Assembly: GCF_005938225.1 (NCBI RefSeq)
Contig: NZ_VCPC01000001.1
Span: forward strand, 992,001-1,056,000
DNA from: Arenibacterium halophilum
Lineage (GTDB): Bacteria > Pseudomonadota > Alphaproteobacteria > Rhodobacterales > Rhodobacteraceae
Length of the DNA stretch: 64,000 nucleotides
Direction of reading: 5' to 3'
Shown: piece after piece, positions 10,061-18,711 of the stretch
Position numbering within the stretch: the stretch's first letter is position 1
Layout of the letters: each line of letters begins with the position of its first letter
Program-made: the position numbers and the translations under genes
Notes under the pieces: model-generated
What the model was told of the DNA's origin: nothing
Database searches by the model: none
What the model saw: only the letters and a program-made list of their open reading frames with translations

Positions 10061-10681
10061 ATGATCAGAACAGTAACGATTGCCCTTCTCTGCACCACGG
10101 CTGCAGCAGGCGCGGCCTATGCGGGCAGCAACGATCCGGCCCCGGCCGATCCGGTGGTTTACACCCCTGCCCCCGCCCCGGCCTCGCCCTTCTGGGAAGG
10201 CGGCTATATCGGTGGTCAGGTGGGCTATGCCTACGGCGAATTCGACCTTGGCGGCAGCTTTGACAACGACAGTGTCATCGGCGGTCTGACGGCCGGTTAC
10301 CTGTGGAACCTCGGCAACGACTGGTACGCCGGTCCGGAATTCCAGTACGACTGGGCCGATGTCTCGGTGACGGACCCGAACACCGGTAACACCGCAACGT
10401 TCAACGAAATGGCCCGCCTGAAAGCGGTTGTCGGTAAGGCGATGGGCAACGGCTTCCTCTACGGGACGCTGGGCTATGCCTATGCAGACTTTGACGGCGT
10501 TGGCACCTTCTTCAACGGCAGCGGCGACAGCTATCTTGTCGGCGTCGGCTATGACCACCGCGTGTCCGACAACTGGACCGTGGGCGGCGAATACATGTAT
10601 CACGCCTTTGACGGCATCGGCACGGCAGGCGGCGATGTGGACGTGAACACGCTCCACCTGAAAGCGACCTACCGCTTCTAA
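10061..10681 (+). CDS. Outer-membrane beta-barrel protein (small porin/Omp25-like)
   Basis: This 206-residue protein has a clear signal peptide (MIRTVTIALL to about AYAG), an Ala/Pro-rich linker (DPAPADPVVYTPAPAPAS), and then alternating beta strands rich in aromatic residues. It ends in the aromatic KATYRF expected for recognition by the outer-membrane assembly machinery. The pattern ...GGYIGGQVGYAYGEFDLG... with GYLWNLGNDWYAGPEFQYDW matches small alphaproteobacterial 8-stranded surface barrels. It stands alone, with a good ribosome site (GGAGTGAG) before the ATG and a strong terminator hairpin behind it. Ligand and role are unknown; a structural or adhesion role is as likely as transport. 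Confidence 0.88.
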   Translation: MIRTVTIALLCTTAAAGAAYAGSNDPAPADPVVYTPAPAPASPFWEGGYIGGQVGYAYGEFDLGGSFDNDSVIGGLTAGYLWNLGNDWYAGPEFQYDWADVSVTDPNTGNTATFNEMARLKAVVGKAMGNGFLYGTLGYAYADFDGVGTFFNGSGDSYLVGVGYDHRVSDNWTVGGEYMYHAFDGIGTAGGDVDVNTLHLKATYRF

Positions 10682-10700
10682 GTCCGCCCCGCTTACGATC

Positions 10701-10728
10701 AAACGGCCCGCCTCTGCGCGGGCCGTTT
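10701..10728. terminator. Bidirectional terminator hairpin
   Basis: AAACGGCCCGC and GCGGGCCGTTT form a perfect 11-bp stem with a 6-base loop. It lies between the convergent outer-membrane protein and acyl-CoA ligase genes, with T/A-rich stem ends that can serve both strands. Confidence 0.9.
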
Positions 10729-10739
10729 CGCGTTTCCCG

Positions 10740-12407
10740 TCAGGACTCTGCCGGCGCGGCCTCTTGCTGCTTCAGCGCCTTGCGGTCAGGCTTGCCCACC
10801 GGGGTGTGGGGCAACTCGTCGCGGAATTCCAGGTGGCGGGGCACTTCGTGACGGCCCAGCTTGTCCGCCAGAAACCCCTGCAACGCGTCCAGCGTAAAGG
10901 GTTTCGCCCCCCGGTTCAGCCGCACGAAGACCTTGGCGCTTTCGCCACGATAGTCGTCCGGCACCCCGATGGCGATGGCCTCGGACACATCCGGGTGCTG
11001 GTGCACGGCATTCTCGATCATCAGCGGATACACGTTGAACCCGCCCGACAGGATCATGTCTTTCTTGCGGTCCACAAGGTAGAAGTACCCGTCGTCGTCC
11101 ATGTACCCCACGTCGCCGGTCAGGAACCATCCGTCATGAAACGCCGCGCGGGTCTCCTCGGGCTTCTTCCAATAGGCGCGCAGCACATTTGGCCCCTTGA
11201 TGACCATTTCGCCGGTTTCATTCGGCCCCAGCGTGCGCGAGGCATCATCCACATCGACGATCTTCATGTCGATCCCTGGCAGCGGAATGCCGATGGTGCC
11301 CAGCTTTTCGTCGGGCATGGTACGCGGCACGTTGGTGCCCGCCGGAGAGGTTTCCGTCATGCCCCAGCCGCCACGCAGCTTCAGCCCGGTCAGCTGTTTC
11401 ACCCGGTTGTACACCTCGACCGGCAGCGGCGCCCCGCCCGAGCCGACATATTCCAGCGAAGACAGATCGCGCCTGTCGATATCGGGGATTTGCAGCAGCG
11501 CGATCCACGTCGTCGGCACGCCCCCGAAGGACGCGATGCGCTTTTCCTCGATCTCGCGCACGGCGGTTTCGGCATCGTAGCGCAGCCGCACATGCAGCGT
11601 CCCGCCTTCGTGGGTGCGCTTCAGCAACCCCGCCGTCAGCCCCATGATATGGAACATCGGCGCATATAGCAGCGCGGATTTGCCCGGGTCGGATCCGGGA
11701 TCGTCCTTTGCCGCCTCGGCATAGATCAGCACCGCCGCCGACAGGTTGGCATGGCTCAGCACCGCCGCCTTGGGAACGCCGGTGGTGCCGCCGGTATATT
11801 GCAGCAGCGCGGTATCCTCGGGCGTCACCGGCACCGGGTCATAGGCCGCGCCATCGTGGCCCGACAGGAAATCCGCCACCGACATCGCGCCCTCCAGCAC
11901 CGGGCAGACCCGCCCCATGGCCGAAACCTGATCGGGGCACATCACCAGCGGCGGCGTTTCTCCGCTGGCCAGCAGGGGCGCGAAATGGCTGCCAAGCTCG
12001 GGCGTGGTCAGCGTTACGGCCAGCTTGGCCCCGCTGTCGCGCAGCTTGTGCGACAGCTCGTGATGGGCATCCAGCGGGCTGAGATGCGTCACCGCCGCTC
12101 CGGCGGCCAGCACGCCAAAGAAGAAGATCGGATGCCAGGGGCAATTCGGCAGGTGCAGCGCCACACAATCGCCCTTGCCGATGCCGCGCGCCCTCAGCGC
12201 CGAGGCCACCCGCGCCACCTGCGCCCGCATGTCGGCGTAAGTATAGGACGTGCCGTAATATTCGATATGCACCGTATCGGCATAGCGATCAAACGCACGG
12301 GTCATCAGGGCCGTCATGGTGGTGGGGTCCGGCGCAAAATCCCTGCGCACAGTGTCCGGATAATGCCGTAGCCACGGGCGGTCGCCCGGGATCGGTGTAA
12401 TTGCCAT
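10740..12407 (-). CDS. AMP-forming acyl-CoA synthetase/ligase (fatty-acid--CoA ligase family)
   Basis: The start at 12407 is preceded by GGGAGG, so a longer reading from 12443 is unlikely. The protein has 555 residues. LLQYTGGTTGVPKAAVLSH is the ATP/AMP phosphate-binding loop, GWGMTETSPAGT the adenylate motif, and WFLTGDVGYMDDDGYF followed by RKKDMILSGGFNVYP the hinge region. PVGKPDRKALK near the C-terminus carries the catalytic lysine. It activates a carboxylic acid to its CoA thioester through an acyl-AMP intermediate. The acid could be a medium/long-chain fatty acid or an aromatic acid. It is monocistronic and divergent from the AbrB-type membrane protein. Confidence 0.92.
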   Translation of the reverse strand: MAITPIPGDRPWLRHYPDTVRRDFAPDPTTMTALMTRAFDRYADTVHIEYYGTSYTYADMRAQVARVASALRARGIGKGDCVALHLPNCPWHPIFFFGVLAAGAAVTHLSPLDAHHELSHKLRDSGAKLAVTLTTPELGSHFAPLLASGETPPLVMCPDQVSAMGRVCPVLEGAMSVADFLSGHDGAAYDPVPVTPEDTALLQYTGGTTGVPKAAVLSHANLSAAVLIYAEAAKDDPGSDPGKSALLYAPMFHIMGLTAGLLKRTHEGGTLHVRLRYDAETAVREIEEKRIASFGGVPTTWIALLQIPDIDRRDLSSLEYVGSGGAPLPVEVYNRVKQLTGLKLRGGWGMTETSPAGTNVPRTMPDEKLGTIGIPLPGIDMKIVDVDDASRTLGPNETGEMVIKGPNVLRAYWKKPEETRAAFHDGWFLTGDVGYMDDDGYFYLVDRKKDMILSGGFNVYPLMIENAVHQHPDVSEAIAIGVPDDYRGESAKVFVRLNRGAKPFTLDALQGFLADKLGRHEVPRHLEFRDELPHTPVGKPDRKALKQQEAAPAES

Positions 12408-12576
12408 TGTTTTCCTCCCGCTATGCGAAATTTCGTTCCGCATATTGTAGGCAGGCTAGGAAATCGGGGCACAGCGCGCAAGCCTGTTGGCCCGGCCTCC
12501 GCGTGGCGCCGTTGACCGGAGGTCAGCGAAACCCTACACAAAGCAACAACCCCCAGCAGCAAAAAGCCCCCCGTAC

Positions 12577-13671
12577 ATGCCACAGATCCGTATTGCCGGC
12601 GAAGAGGTGCACCTTGGCACCACGATCCTAGTCTTTGCCGTGGGCATCCTTGGCGGGTTCCTGGCGAAATGGGCGGGCTTTCCGCTGCCGATGCTGCTGG
12701 GTTCGGTCGTCGCGGTGGGGGCGATTTCGATCTTCGGCTTCAAACCGGGCGGCCACCCGCCCCGGATTCCGTTCTGGCTGCGGCTGTTCTTCATCCCCAT
12801 CATCGGGCTGTCGATCGGGGCCGCCTTCACTTCCGCCGTGCTGGAAGAGGCGCGCGGCTGGTGGCCCTCGCTGCTGGCGCTGGTGGTGTACATTCCGCTG
12901 GCGCATTTCGTGGGCTACCACGGGTTCCGGCGGCTGGGGCACCTGTCACCCGTCACCGCCTATTACTCGGCCGTGCCCGGCGGGCTGCTGGAATGCATCG
13001 CCATGGGCGAGGAAAACGGTGCCGATATCCAGATGCTGACAGCGCTGCAATTCATGCGGCTGATCCTGACCATCCTGCTGGTGCCGCTGGCCTTTACCCT
13101 GCTCAGCGGCGGCGCGGTCGGATCCGCCGCCGGGGTGCTGATTGGCAACGATCACGCCCCCATCACGGGGACAGAGGTGTTCTGGCAGGCCTCGCTGGGC
13201 GCGGCCGGGTTCTTCATCGGGCGGCGGTTGAACCTGCCGGCCTACATGATCACCGGGCCGATCCTTGCCTCGGGTCTGGGCCACCTGACCGGGCTGCTGG
13301 AATCGACCCCGCCGCGCTGGCTGATCGACGTCACCCAGATCGTGATCGGCACCTCTCTGGGCACACGCTTCGTGGGGATGCGCGCCGATGCCTTCGGCAA
13401 GGCGCTGATGCTGGCGTTGATGAACATCGCGCTGACCATGATCCTGGCCATCGCCGCAGGCATCGCCCTGCACGAGGTGGTGGACGAGAAAATTCAGGCA
13501 GTGGTCCTGGCTTTTGCCCCGGGCGGGCTGGCGGAAATGTCGCTGGTCGCGATCTCGCTTCAAATCTCGGTGCTTTATGTCACCACGCACCATGTGGCGC
13601 GGATCGTGCTGTCGGTCAGCGTGGCCAAGGCGTTTTCCGGGCGCATCGCCTCGGAACTGCCGCCGAAATAG
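12577..13671 (+). CDS. AbrB-type polytopic membrane protein (ammonia monooxygenase-like annotation family)
   Basis: This 364-residue integral membrane protein has about ten hydrophobic segments in two repeated halves. Each half contains a GxLLxxxxxxP-like packing element (for example KWAGFPLPMLLGSVVAVGA and RLNLPAYMITGPILASGLG). This matches the membrane family called AbrB duplication, often misnamed ammonia monooxygenase or AbrB regulator. No DNA-binding domain is visible. A transport role is plausible but unproven. The ATG at 12577 starts the conserved sequence; an in-frame upstream GTG at 12487 would add 30 unconserved residues. The gene is convergent with the TRAP 1 operon, with a hairpin between them. 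Confidence 0.8.
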   Translation: MPQIRIAGEEVHLGTTILVFAVGILGGFLAKWAGFPLPMLLGSVVAVGAISIFGFKPGGHPPRIPFWLRLFFIPIIGLSIGAAFTSAVLEEARGWWPSLLALVVYIPLAHFVGYHGFRRLGHLSPVTAYYSAVPGGLLECIAMGEENGADIQMLTALQFMRLILTILLVPLAFTLLSGGAVGSAAGVLIGNDHAPITGTEVFWQASLGAAGFFIGRRLNLPAYMITGPILASGLGHLTGLLESTPPRWLIDVTQIVIGTSLGTRFVGMRADAFGKALMLALMNIALTMILAIAAGIALHEVVDEKIQAVVLAFAPGGLAEMSLVAISLQISVLYVTTHHVARIVLSVSVAKAFSGRIASELPPK

Positions 13672-13697
13672 CCGGCCCGCCAATGCGGCGGACCGGC
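13671..13697. terminator. Hairpin between convergent genes
   Basis: An 11-bp stem (GCCGGCCCGCC with GGCGGACCGGC, one mismatch, 5-base loop) starts in the stop codon of the AbrB-type gene and precedes the stop of the convergent TRAP large permease. It has no T-run. Confidence 0.5.
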
Positions 13698-13704
13698 CGA
13701 TACT

Positions 13705-15018
13705 CTACCCGTAGAACCAGTTCGGCAGGAACAGGGCGATGTCGGGGATCAGGATGATCAGCAGCAACCCGATCAGTGTGACGATCACGTAGGGGATGAT
13801 CGAGGTATAGATATCGCCCATCGTCACCCCCGCAGGCGCGACGCCCTTGAGGTAGAACAGGTTGAAGCCAAAGGGCGGCGTCATGTACCCGACCTCCATC
13901 ATGATGATGAAGAGGATCCCGAACCAGATCGGATCGAACCCGGCATCGCGGATCACCGGCAGGAACACCGGCAGCGTGATCAGCATGATCCCGACCGGGT
14001 CCAGCACCATGCCGAACAGGAACAGGATCAAAAGCATGAAGGCCAGCGCCCCCCATTTGCCACCGGGGATATAGGCCATCAGATGCTGGATCAGGCTTTG
14101 CGCGCCCAGCGCCGTATAGGCGGTGGAAAAGGCGTGCGCGGCAAACAGGATCCACATCACCAGCGCGGTCAGCTTCAGCGTCGACAGCGCCGCATCGTTC
14201 ATCACCCGCCAGCTGAGCTGTCGGTTCACCGCCGTGGCGAACAGCGCGCCCGCCACACCGATGGCGGCCGCCTCTGTCGGGGTGGCAAAGCCGCCAAAGA
14301 TCGCGCCCAGCACCACCACCACGATCAGGATCGGCAGGATCACCGCCTTGAGCGAGGCGAACTTGCGGCTCCAGCCGGCGCGTTCTTCCTTGGGCAGCGC
14401 GGGGCCCAGCTCGGGCTGGATCCAGCAGCGCACGCCGATATAGATCGACACCAGCACGAACAGCAGGATGCCCGGCCCGACACCGGCGGCGAACAGCCTG
14501 CCGACCGACACCTCGGACAGCAACGAGTACAGCACCATCAGGATCGAGGGTGGGATCAGGATGCCCCAGCCCCCGCCCGCGTTGATCGCGCCCAGCGCCA
14601 GCCGCTTGTCATATCCACGCTCCAGCATCTTGGGCAGCGCGATGGTGCCCATCGTCACCACGGCCGCGCCGGAAATGCCCGACATGGCGGCAAAGATCAC
14701 GCAGATCAGCACCGTGCCGATGGCCAGACCGCCGCGCAGGCCGCCCCACCACTGGTGCATCATGTCATACAGGTCGTTCGCCACGCCCGATTTTTCCAGC
14801 AGGATCGCCATGTAGACGAACAGCGGAATCGCCATCAGCGTGGGGTTCGACATGGTTTCCCACATCTTCGAGGCCAGCAGGTAGAACCCGATCTGCCCCA
14901 TCTCGAAATACAGGAAGATAACCGAGATTCCGCCCAGCACGAAGGCCAGCGGCGTGCCCAGCAGCACGAAGAAAAGAAGCGACCCGAAGAACAGCAGGGT
15001 CAGAAGTTCGACGCTCAC
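13705..15018 (-). CDS. TRAP transporter 1 large permease subunit (DctM family)
   Basis: This 437-residue protein has 11-12 strongly hydrophobic segments and the DctM-family signatures: the N-terminal FFVLLGTPLAFVLGGISVI, the repeated GGWGILIPPSILMVLYSLLS, and MTPPFGFNLFYLKGVAP at the end. It forms the sodium-driven channel of a tripartite periplasmic transporter. Its start overlaps the stop of the small permease by four bases (ATGA), so the two are translationally coupled. The matching binding protein lies further upstream in the same direction. The substrate is probably a carboxylic acid. Confidence 0.93.
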   Translation of the reverse strand: MSVELLTLLFFGSLLFFVLLGTPLAFVLGGISVIFLYFEMGQIGFYLLASKMWETMSNPTLMAIPLFVYMAILLEKSGVANDLYDMMHQWWGGLRGGLAIGTVLICVIFAAMSGISGAAVVTMGTIALPKMLERGYDKRLALGAINAGGGWGILIPPSILMVLYSLLSEVSVGRLFAAGVGPGILLFVLVSIYIGVRCWIQPELGPALPKEERAGWSRKFASLKAVILPILIVVVVLGAIFGGFATPTEAAAIGVAGALFATAVNRQLSWRVMNDAALSTLKLTALVMWILFAAHAFSTAYTALGAQSLIQHLMAYIPGGKWGALAFMLLILFLFGMVLDPVGIMLITLPVFLPVIRDAGFDPIWFGILFIIMMEVGYMTPPFGFNLFYLKGVAPAGVTMGDIYTSIIPYVIVTLIGLLLIILIPDIALFLPNWFYG

Positions 15019-15569
15019 GGCTGTACCTCGTCGTTGGTCGGCTCGTCCGCAAGAACGCCGAAGGTTTCAGGATCGACGGGCAGCCCCATCAGGATGCGCA
15101 CATCGGCCCACAGCCGCACCAGCCCCTGCAACAGCAGCAGGGTGGCGGCCACGGGGATCAGCGATTTCGTCGGCCAGAGCGGCGCCTTCCACACGGAATT
15201 CGACCGCTCCCAGTCGCCGACCGCCTCGGACGCGATGTCATAGCCCTGCCACAGCAGCACTCCGACAAACAGCAGGAACAGCGGCCAGGTCACGATGTCG
15301 ATCAGCGCCTTGCGCTTGCGCGAAAACGATCCGTACAGGATATCGACGCTGACGTGCCCACGCTCGGCCAGCAGGAACCCGCCGCCGATGATCGCGTAGA
15401 CGCCAAAGATCAGCACGGCCAGCTCCGCCGTCCAGATCGCCGGTTGGCCGACCATGTAGCGCATCACCACATCGGCCAGCAGCAGCGCGAAAATGATCAG
15501 GACCGCATGGGCGATCCATCGGCCTATCCATCGGTTCAGGCGGGTTATCGCCCGTGCAATCGCCTGCAT
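15015..15569 (-). CDS. TRAP transporter 1 small permease subunit (DctQ family)
   Basis: This 184-residue protein has four predicted membrane helices and the DctQ-typical AELAVLIFGVYAIIGGGFLLAERGHVSVDIL stretch. It partners the large permease encoded immediately downstream (4-base overlap). A good ribosome site (AAGGAG) precedes the ATG. A strong terminator hairpin separates it from the upstream binding-protein gene, so its expression may be lower than that of the binding protein. The C-terminus (PVDPETFGVLADEPTNDEVQ) is hydrophilic. Confidence 0.9.
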   Translation of the reverse strand: MQAIARAITRLNRWIGRWIAHAVLIIFALLLADVVMRYMVGQPAIWTAELAVLIFGVYAIIGGGFLLAERGHVSVDILYGSFSRKRKALIDIVTWPLFLLFVGVLLWQGYDIASEAVGDWERSNSVWKAPLWPTKSLIPVAATLLLLQGLVRLWADVRILMGLPVDPETFGVLADEPTNDEVQP

Positions 15570-15654
15570 TGCCGCGATCTCCTTCTGGCGCGAAGCGGCC
15601 GAACACGAAGCTTACCCATGGGTAAGTCCGCGCCGGCCGCAATTGATTTCATTC

Positions 15655-15691
15655 GAAAAAAGCCCGGGGTGCAGGGGGCCACACCCCGGGC
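15655..15691 (-). terminator. Intrinsic terminator/attenuator between TRAP 1 binding protein and permeases
   Basis: On the minus strand GCCCGGGGTG pairs perfectly with CACCCCGGGC over a 10-bp stem and is followed by six T residues. It lies 20 bases beyond the stop codon of the binding-protein gene and upstream of the small-permease gene. Confidence 0.9.
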
Positions 15692-15711
15692 GGATTGGCG
15701 TCAAGCCCGTA

Positions 15712-16755
15712 TCAGACGTAGCCGAGATCTTTCATCAGCGTCTTGTAGACATCCGCCGCCTTGGCCGCGTTTTCGCCTTTGGCTGCCTCGGTTTCCAGGA
15801 TTTGGGTCGAGGTTTCGGCCAGGATCGCCAGCACGTCGTCGGGCAGGTTGATGACCTCGACACCGTCCTCGGCCACGCCTTGCGACAGCGCGATGGCTTC
15901 CTTGTGCGAATACTCCTGCGAGCGCAGGAAGAACCGGTTCTGGATGGTGTTCAGAAGCACCATGCGCACGTCATCGTCCAGCCCTTCAAGCTCGCTCATG
16001 TTCAGCGCGAAGGCATCGGTGGTCTGACCGAGGCCCGGCTTCACGTGGTATTTGCAGACTTCCCACAGCGACATCGACTTGGCACCGATGGCCGCACCCC
16101 AATGCGCCCCGTCAACCACGCCCGAGGACAGCGACTGATAAAGCTCTGACCCGGGGATGTACTGCGGCGCGGCGCCAGCGGCGGCCAGGTAATCCTGCAT
16201 GGTGCCGGACGAGCGGATTTTGAGACCTTTGAAATCGTCGGCCGATTCGATTTTCTTCGACACCACCATTTCCACCGGCAGCACCTTTTCGGTCATCAGG
16301 TGTACGCCTTCGGTGTTCAGATCGGCGTTCACCAGATCTTCGAGCCCAAGGTTTTTCACCGCGTGCTGCATCTCCCAGCTTTCGCGGAAGGTGCCCGGGA
16401 TACCATAGAGGAACGACGCGGCCTGCGCCTGATCCTGAATGTAGGACGGCGACAGCGTCGCCATCGGCACCACGCCCTTGCGCAGGATGTTATAGATATC
16501 GGGGCCTTTGGCGAATTCGCCCGCGCCCAGAAGCTCAAGCTTCATCGCGCCGTCGGTTTCCTTCTCGACGATCTCGGCCACGACACCAAGGCTGTCGCTG
16601 AACGAGCTGGACGCCTTTGGCCAGTGCGACTGAACCCGCCATGTGTATTTCCCGGCGGCAATTGCCTTGCCCACCAGTGCGGGCGAGGCAACTGCGGCCA
16701 CGGCGGCGCCACGCAGCATGGCGCGGCGGTTCAGTCCTGTCTTCGATACGGTCAT
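15712..16755 (-). CDS. TRAP transporter 1 substrate-binding protein (DctP family, Tat signal)
   Basis: The start at 16755 is supported by GGGAGGA just upstream; a longer frame reaching 16875 is not needed. The 347-residue product begins with a twin-arginine signal (NRRAMLRGAAVAAVASPALVGKAIA), so it is exported folded by the Tat system. The mature part shows DctP-family features: WRVQSHWPKASSSF, GLKIRSSGTMQDYLAAAGAAP with the conserved carboxylate-binding Arg, and SSGVVDGAHWGAAIGA. The sequence pattern resembles binding proteins for 2-oxo acids or aromatic/mannitol-type ligands; the ligand is not certain. It is the first gene of the TRAP 1 operon. Confidence 0.9.
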   Translation of the reverse strand: MTVSKTGLNRRAMLRGAAVAAVASPALVGKAIAAGKYTWRVQSHWPKASSSFSDSLGVVAEIVEKETDGAMKLELLGAGEFAKGPDIYNILRKGVVPMATLSPSYIQDQAQAASFLYGIPGTFRESWEMQHAVKNLGLEDLVNADLNTEGVHLMTEKVLPVEMVVSKKIESADDFKGLKIRSSGTMQDYLAAAGAAPQYIPGSELYQSLSSGVVDGAHWGAAIGAKSMSLWEVCKYHVKPGLGQTTDAFALNMSELEGLDDDVRMVLLNTIQNRFFLRSQEYSHKEAIALSQGVAEDGVEVINLPDDVLAILAETSTQILETEAAKGENAAKAADVYKTLMKDLGYV

Positions 16756-16870
16756 GTGATGATCCTCCCATTGAACCTGTTTCACTGTGATGCCGCCGCT
16801 CGGGTCATGGCAACCCCCCGCCGTGCGGGCTGTCGCGTCACGGAACCGGTGACACAGCTGCCCCGCGTCC

Positions 16871-16890
16871 CGCAATGTTGCCAGATTGCG
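16871..16890. promoter_or_regulatory. Inverted repeat, candidate operator
   Basis: CGCAAT and ATTGCG are perfect 6-bp arms separated by 8 bases, about 115 bases upstream of the TRAP 1 binding-protein start. The regulator is unknown. Confidence 0.35.
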
Positions 16891-16976
16891 TTCTTGTCAC
16901 TCCCCGACCACGCGCCCGCGCACGATGGCGCAAGCCGCCGACCCTGCGGCATCCTCGACAGGCATAGAACCATCAA

Positions 16977-16993
16977 ATTCCGCCAAGTGGAAT
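16977..16993. promoter_or_regulatory. Inverted repeat, candidate operator
   Basis: ATTCC and GGAAT flank a 7-base spacer in an A/T-rich patch about 220 bases upstream of TRAP 1. Such ATTCC/GGAAT dyads are typical of operators for IclR- or GntR-like repressors, but no such regulator gene is adjacent. Confidence 0.35.
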
Positions 16994-17055
16994 ACCTTTT
17001 TGCAAAAATTCCGAATTCGCCGGATGGCGGGCGGCCAGCGCTCGGCGTGCGGCCG

Positions 17056-17652
17056 TCAGGCGCGTCGGCGCGGACGGCTGCGGGACATTTCATAGCGGTC
17101 CAGGAAACTGGCCGCGTCGCGGCTGCGCATATCGACTAGACGGGCGCGCAGCATGTCGTGATCCCAATGCCACCACGCCAGCGCGGCCATCCGATCGGCG
17201 ATGGCCTTCGGATAGCGCAGGCGCACCATGCGCGCAGGCACTCCGGCCACGATGGTGAAGGGCGCAATGTTGCGCGACACCACGGCCCCCGGAGCGACGA
17301 TGGCCCCGTCCCCGATGCTGACACCGGGGCGAATCTCGGCGCCATAGCCGATCCAGCAATCGTGGCCGATGTGAACCTTGCGGGTATGGCGCCGGGCCAG
17401 CAGGGTGGTCACCCGACCGGGTTGGCGCATCATTCCATCGGGCGCGCCCAGCCGGACAAATGCGCCGATATGAACGAACTTGCCGATCTGGGCATTGGCG
17501 ATGTCGCAATAGGTGTCGCAACTGGAATAGGCGCCAAGCGCAGTATTGACCAGACGCGAACCCAGACCCAGCGCAGAGAATGCGGCCAGCGTGGAATTCT
17601 CGATCTCGCAGTCGGCTGCAATTCGCGCCGTTGTGTCGCTTTGCCTTGGCAT
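17056..17652 (-). CDS. Hexapeptide-repeat acyltransferase (CatB-related / phosphonate-associated type)
   Basis: This 198-residue protein contains left-handed beta-helix hexapeptide repeats (IENSTLAAFSALG..., IGKFVHIGAFVRLG, VHIGHDCWIGYGAEIRPGVSIGDGAIVAPGAVVSRNI in pieces) and the family ending IVAGVPARMVRLRYP. The His in the IGHDCWIG loop is the expected catalytic base for acyl transfer from acetyl-CoA. The C-terminal AWWHWDHDMLRARLVDMR resembles the tail of acyltransferases found in phosphonate operons, but no phosphonate genes are near. The start at 17652 is supported by AGGAGGG upstream. It is isolated, so the acceptor cannot be inferred. Confidence 0.85.
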   Translation of the reverse strand: MPRQSDTTARIAADCEIENSTLAAFSALGLGSRLVNTALGAYSSCDTYCDIANAQIGKFVHIGAFVRLGAPDGMMRQPGRVTTLLARRHTRKVHIGHDCWIGYGAEIRPGVSIGDGAIVAPGAVVSRNIAPFTIVAGVPARMVRLRYPKAIADRMAALAWWHWDHDMLRARLVDMRSRDAASFLDRYEMSRSRPRRRA

Positions 17653-17953
17653 GGCCCCCTCCTGTCGGCGCGGACCATAGGCATTTGAGGCTGTTTGAGA
17701 AGGGGGAACTTAGCCCGGCGGTCGATATGCAACCTGCGGAGGAAGGCGGGCCCCGCTGCTGCCGTTGCGGGGCCCGGACGCGCCATGGGGACGGGGCATC
17801 TGCCGGTGGCGCGAATTCACCACGGCGACAACTAGGCCGGCGCAGATCACGATCAAGTGTCAGTTGGGCAAAAATTTCATGACAATGACAGGGTCGCAAC
17901 CACCCGGCACAGGCATCTTGACTGAACGATCAGTTAGGATCTAGCGTGCCCGC
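17653..17953. other. Divergent intergenic region (acyltransferase / TetR)
   Basis: These 301 bases contain no convincing gene. The right end holds the inverted repeat at 17921-17934 next to the TetR start. The remainder shows no clear repeat. Confidence 0.6.
17921..17934. promoter_or_regulatory. Candidate TetR operator
   Basis: ACTGA and TCAGT arms flank a 4-base spacer, 20 bases before the TetR start codon. The core with flanking TT and TA matches the general shape of TetR/AcrR operators and suggests autoregulation. Confidence 0.5.
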
Positions 17954-18637
17954 ATGACTCGCCCTGCAACCGCCTCTATTCCTGCGTCCGCTTCCGGTTC
18001 CGAAGACCGCGAAACCGCAGGCCATACCGCACGTCTGCGGATTCTGGACGCGGCAGAGCACACGTTTTCCGAAGGCGGATTCGGCGGAGCCTCGATGAAG
18101 GCCATCGCCGTGCGCGCCGGGGTGGCACAGGGGCTGCTGCATTATCACTTCGACACCAAGGACGGGCTGTATGCCGCCGTGATCGAACGCCGCGCGGGCG
18201 CGATCAATGCCGAGCGCGAGGCGATGCTGGCCCGCGTCGACACCGCCGCGCCCGACGCCCTGCCCCGCATTCTCGAGGCGCTGCTGCGACCTCCGCTGGG
18301 GCCTGCGGGCGGCGGGCAAGCGTATGCGCGCATCTTTGCCGGGCTGCTGGTGGGCGGCACGCGCGAGGCCGATCTGGTGGCGCGGCTGTACGATCCAACC
18401 GCGCGGCGGTTCATCGCGGCCCTTGGCGCGGCCTGTCCCGAAACCGCGCCCGAAACGCTGAGCTGGGCCTACAACTTTGCCATTGGCGCTCTGATTGCCA
18501 CCGTGGCGCGCAGCGGTCGGCCCGAGCGGCTGGTCGACACCGAGACTGTTCAGGACACCGATGCCGTGGTCGCGCGGCTGGTGGAATTTGCAACCGGTGG
18601 AGTGGAGGCCGCCATCGCCCGGACGGGGCGCATTTAG
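17954..18637 (+). CDS. TetR/AcrR-family transcriptional regulator
   Basis: This 227-residue protein has the N-terminal TetR helix-turn-helix (RLRILDAAEHTFSEGGFGGASMKAIA followed by VAQGLLHYHFDTKDGLYAAV). The rest is an alpha-helical ligand domain with no recognisable specificity. The protein is expected to be a dimeric repressor. It lies immediately upstream of, and in the same direction as, the TRAP 2 transporter and two catabolic hydrolases, so it probably senses their substrate or an intermediate. An inverted repeat just before its start suggests autoregulation. An N-terminal extension of about 20 polar residues precedes the domain. Confidence 0.92.
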   Translation: MTRPATASIPASASGSEDRETAGHTARLRILDAAEHTFSEGGFGGASMKAIAVRAGVAQGLLHYHFDTKDGLYAAVIERRAGAINAEREAMLARVDTAAPDALPRILEALLRPPLGPAGGGQAYARIFAGLLVGGTREADLVARLYDPTARRFIAALGAACPETAPETLSWAYNFAIGALIATVARSGRPERLVDTETVQDTDAVVARLVEFATGGVEAAIARTGRI

Positions 18638-18711
18638 GACACCGCCGAGAGGGGCGGATAGACGACCGCGCCGGGCCAAACCGGCGCCTGTTTCTGGGAG
18701 GAGACCACATC

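Larger units (their letters stand above)
16756..17055. other. Intergenic region upstream of TRAP 1 operon
   Basis: This 300-base gap holds no convincing gene. It should contain the minus-strand TRAP 1 promoter. Two inverted repeats are listed separately (16871-16890 and 16977-16993). A third weaker one (GTCAC/GTGAC arms, 16837-16853) is also present. Confidence 0.6.
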
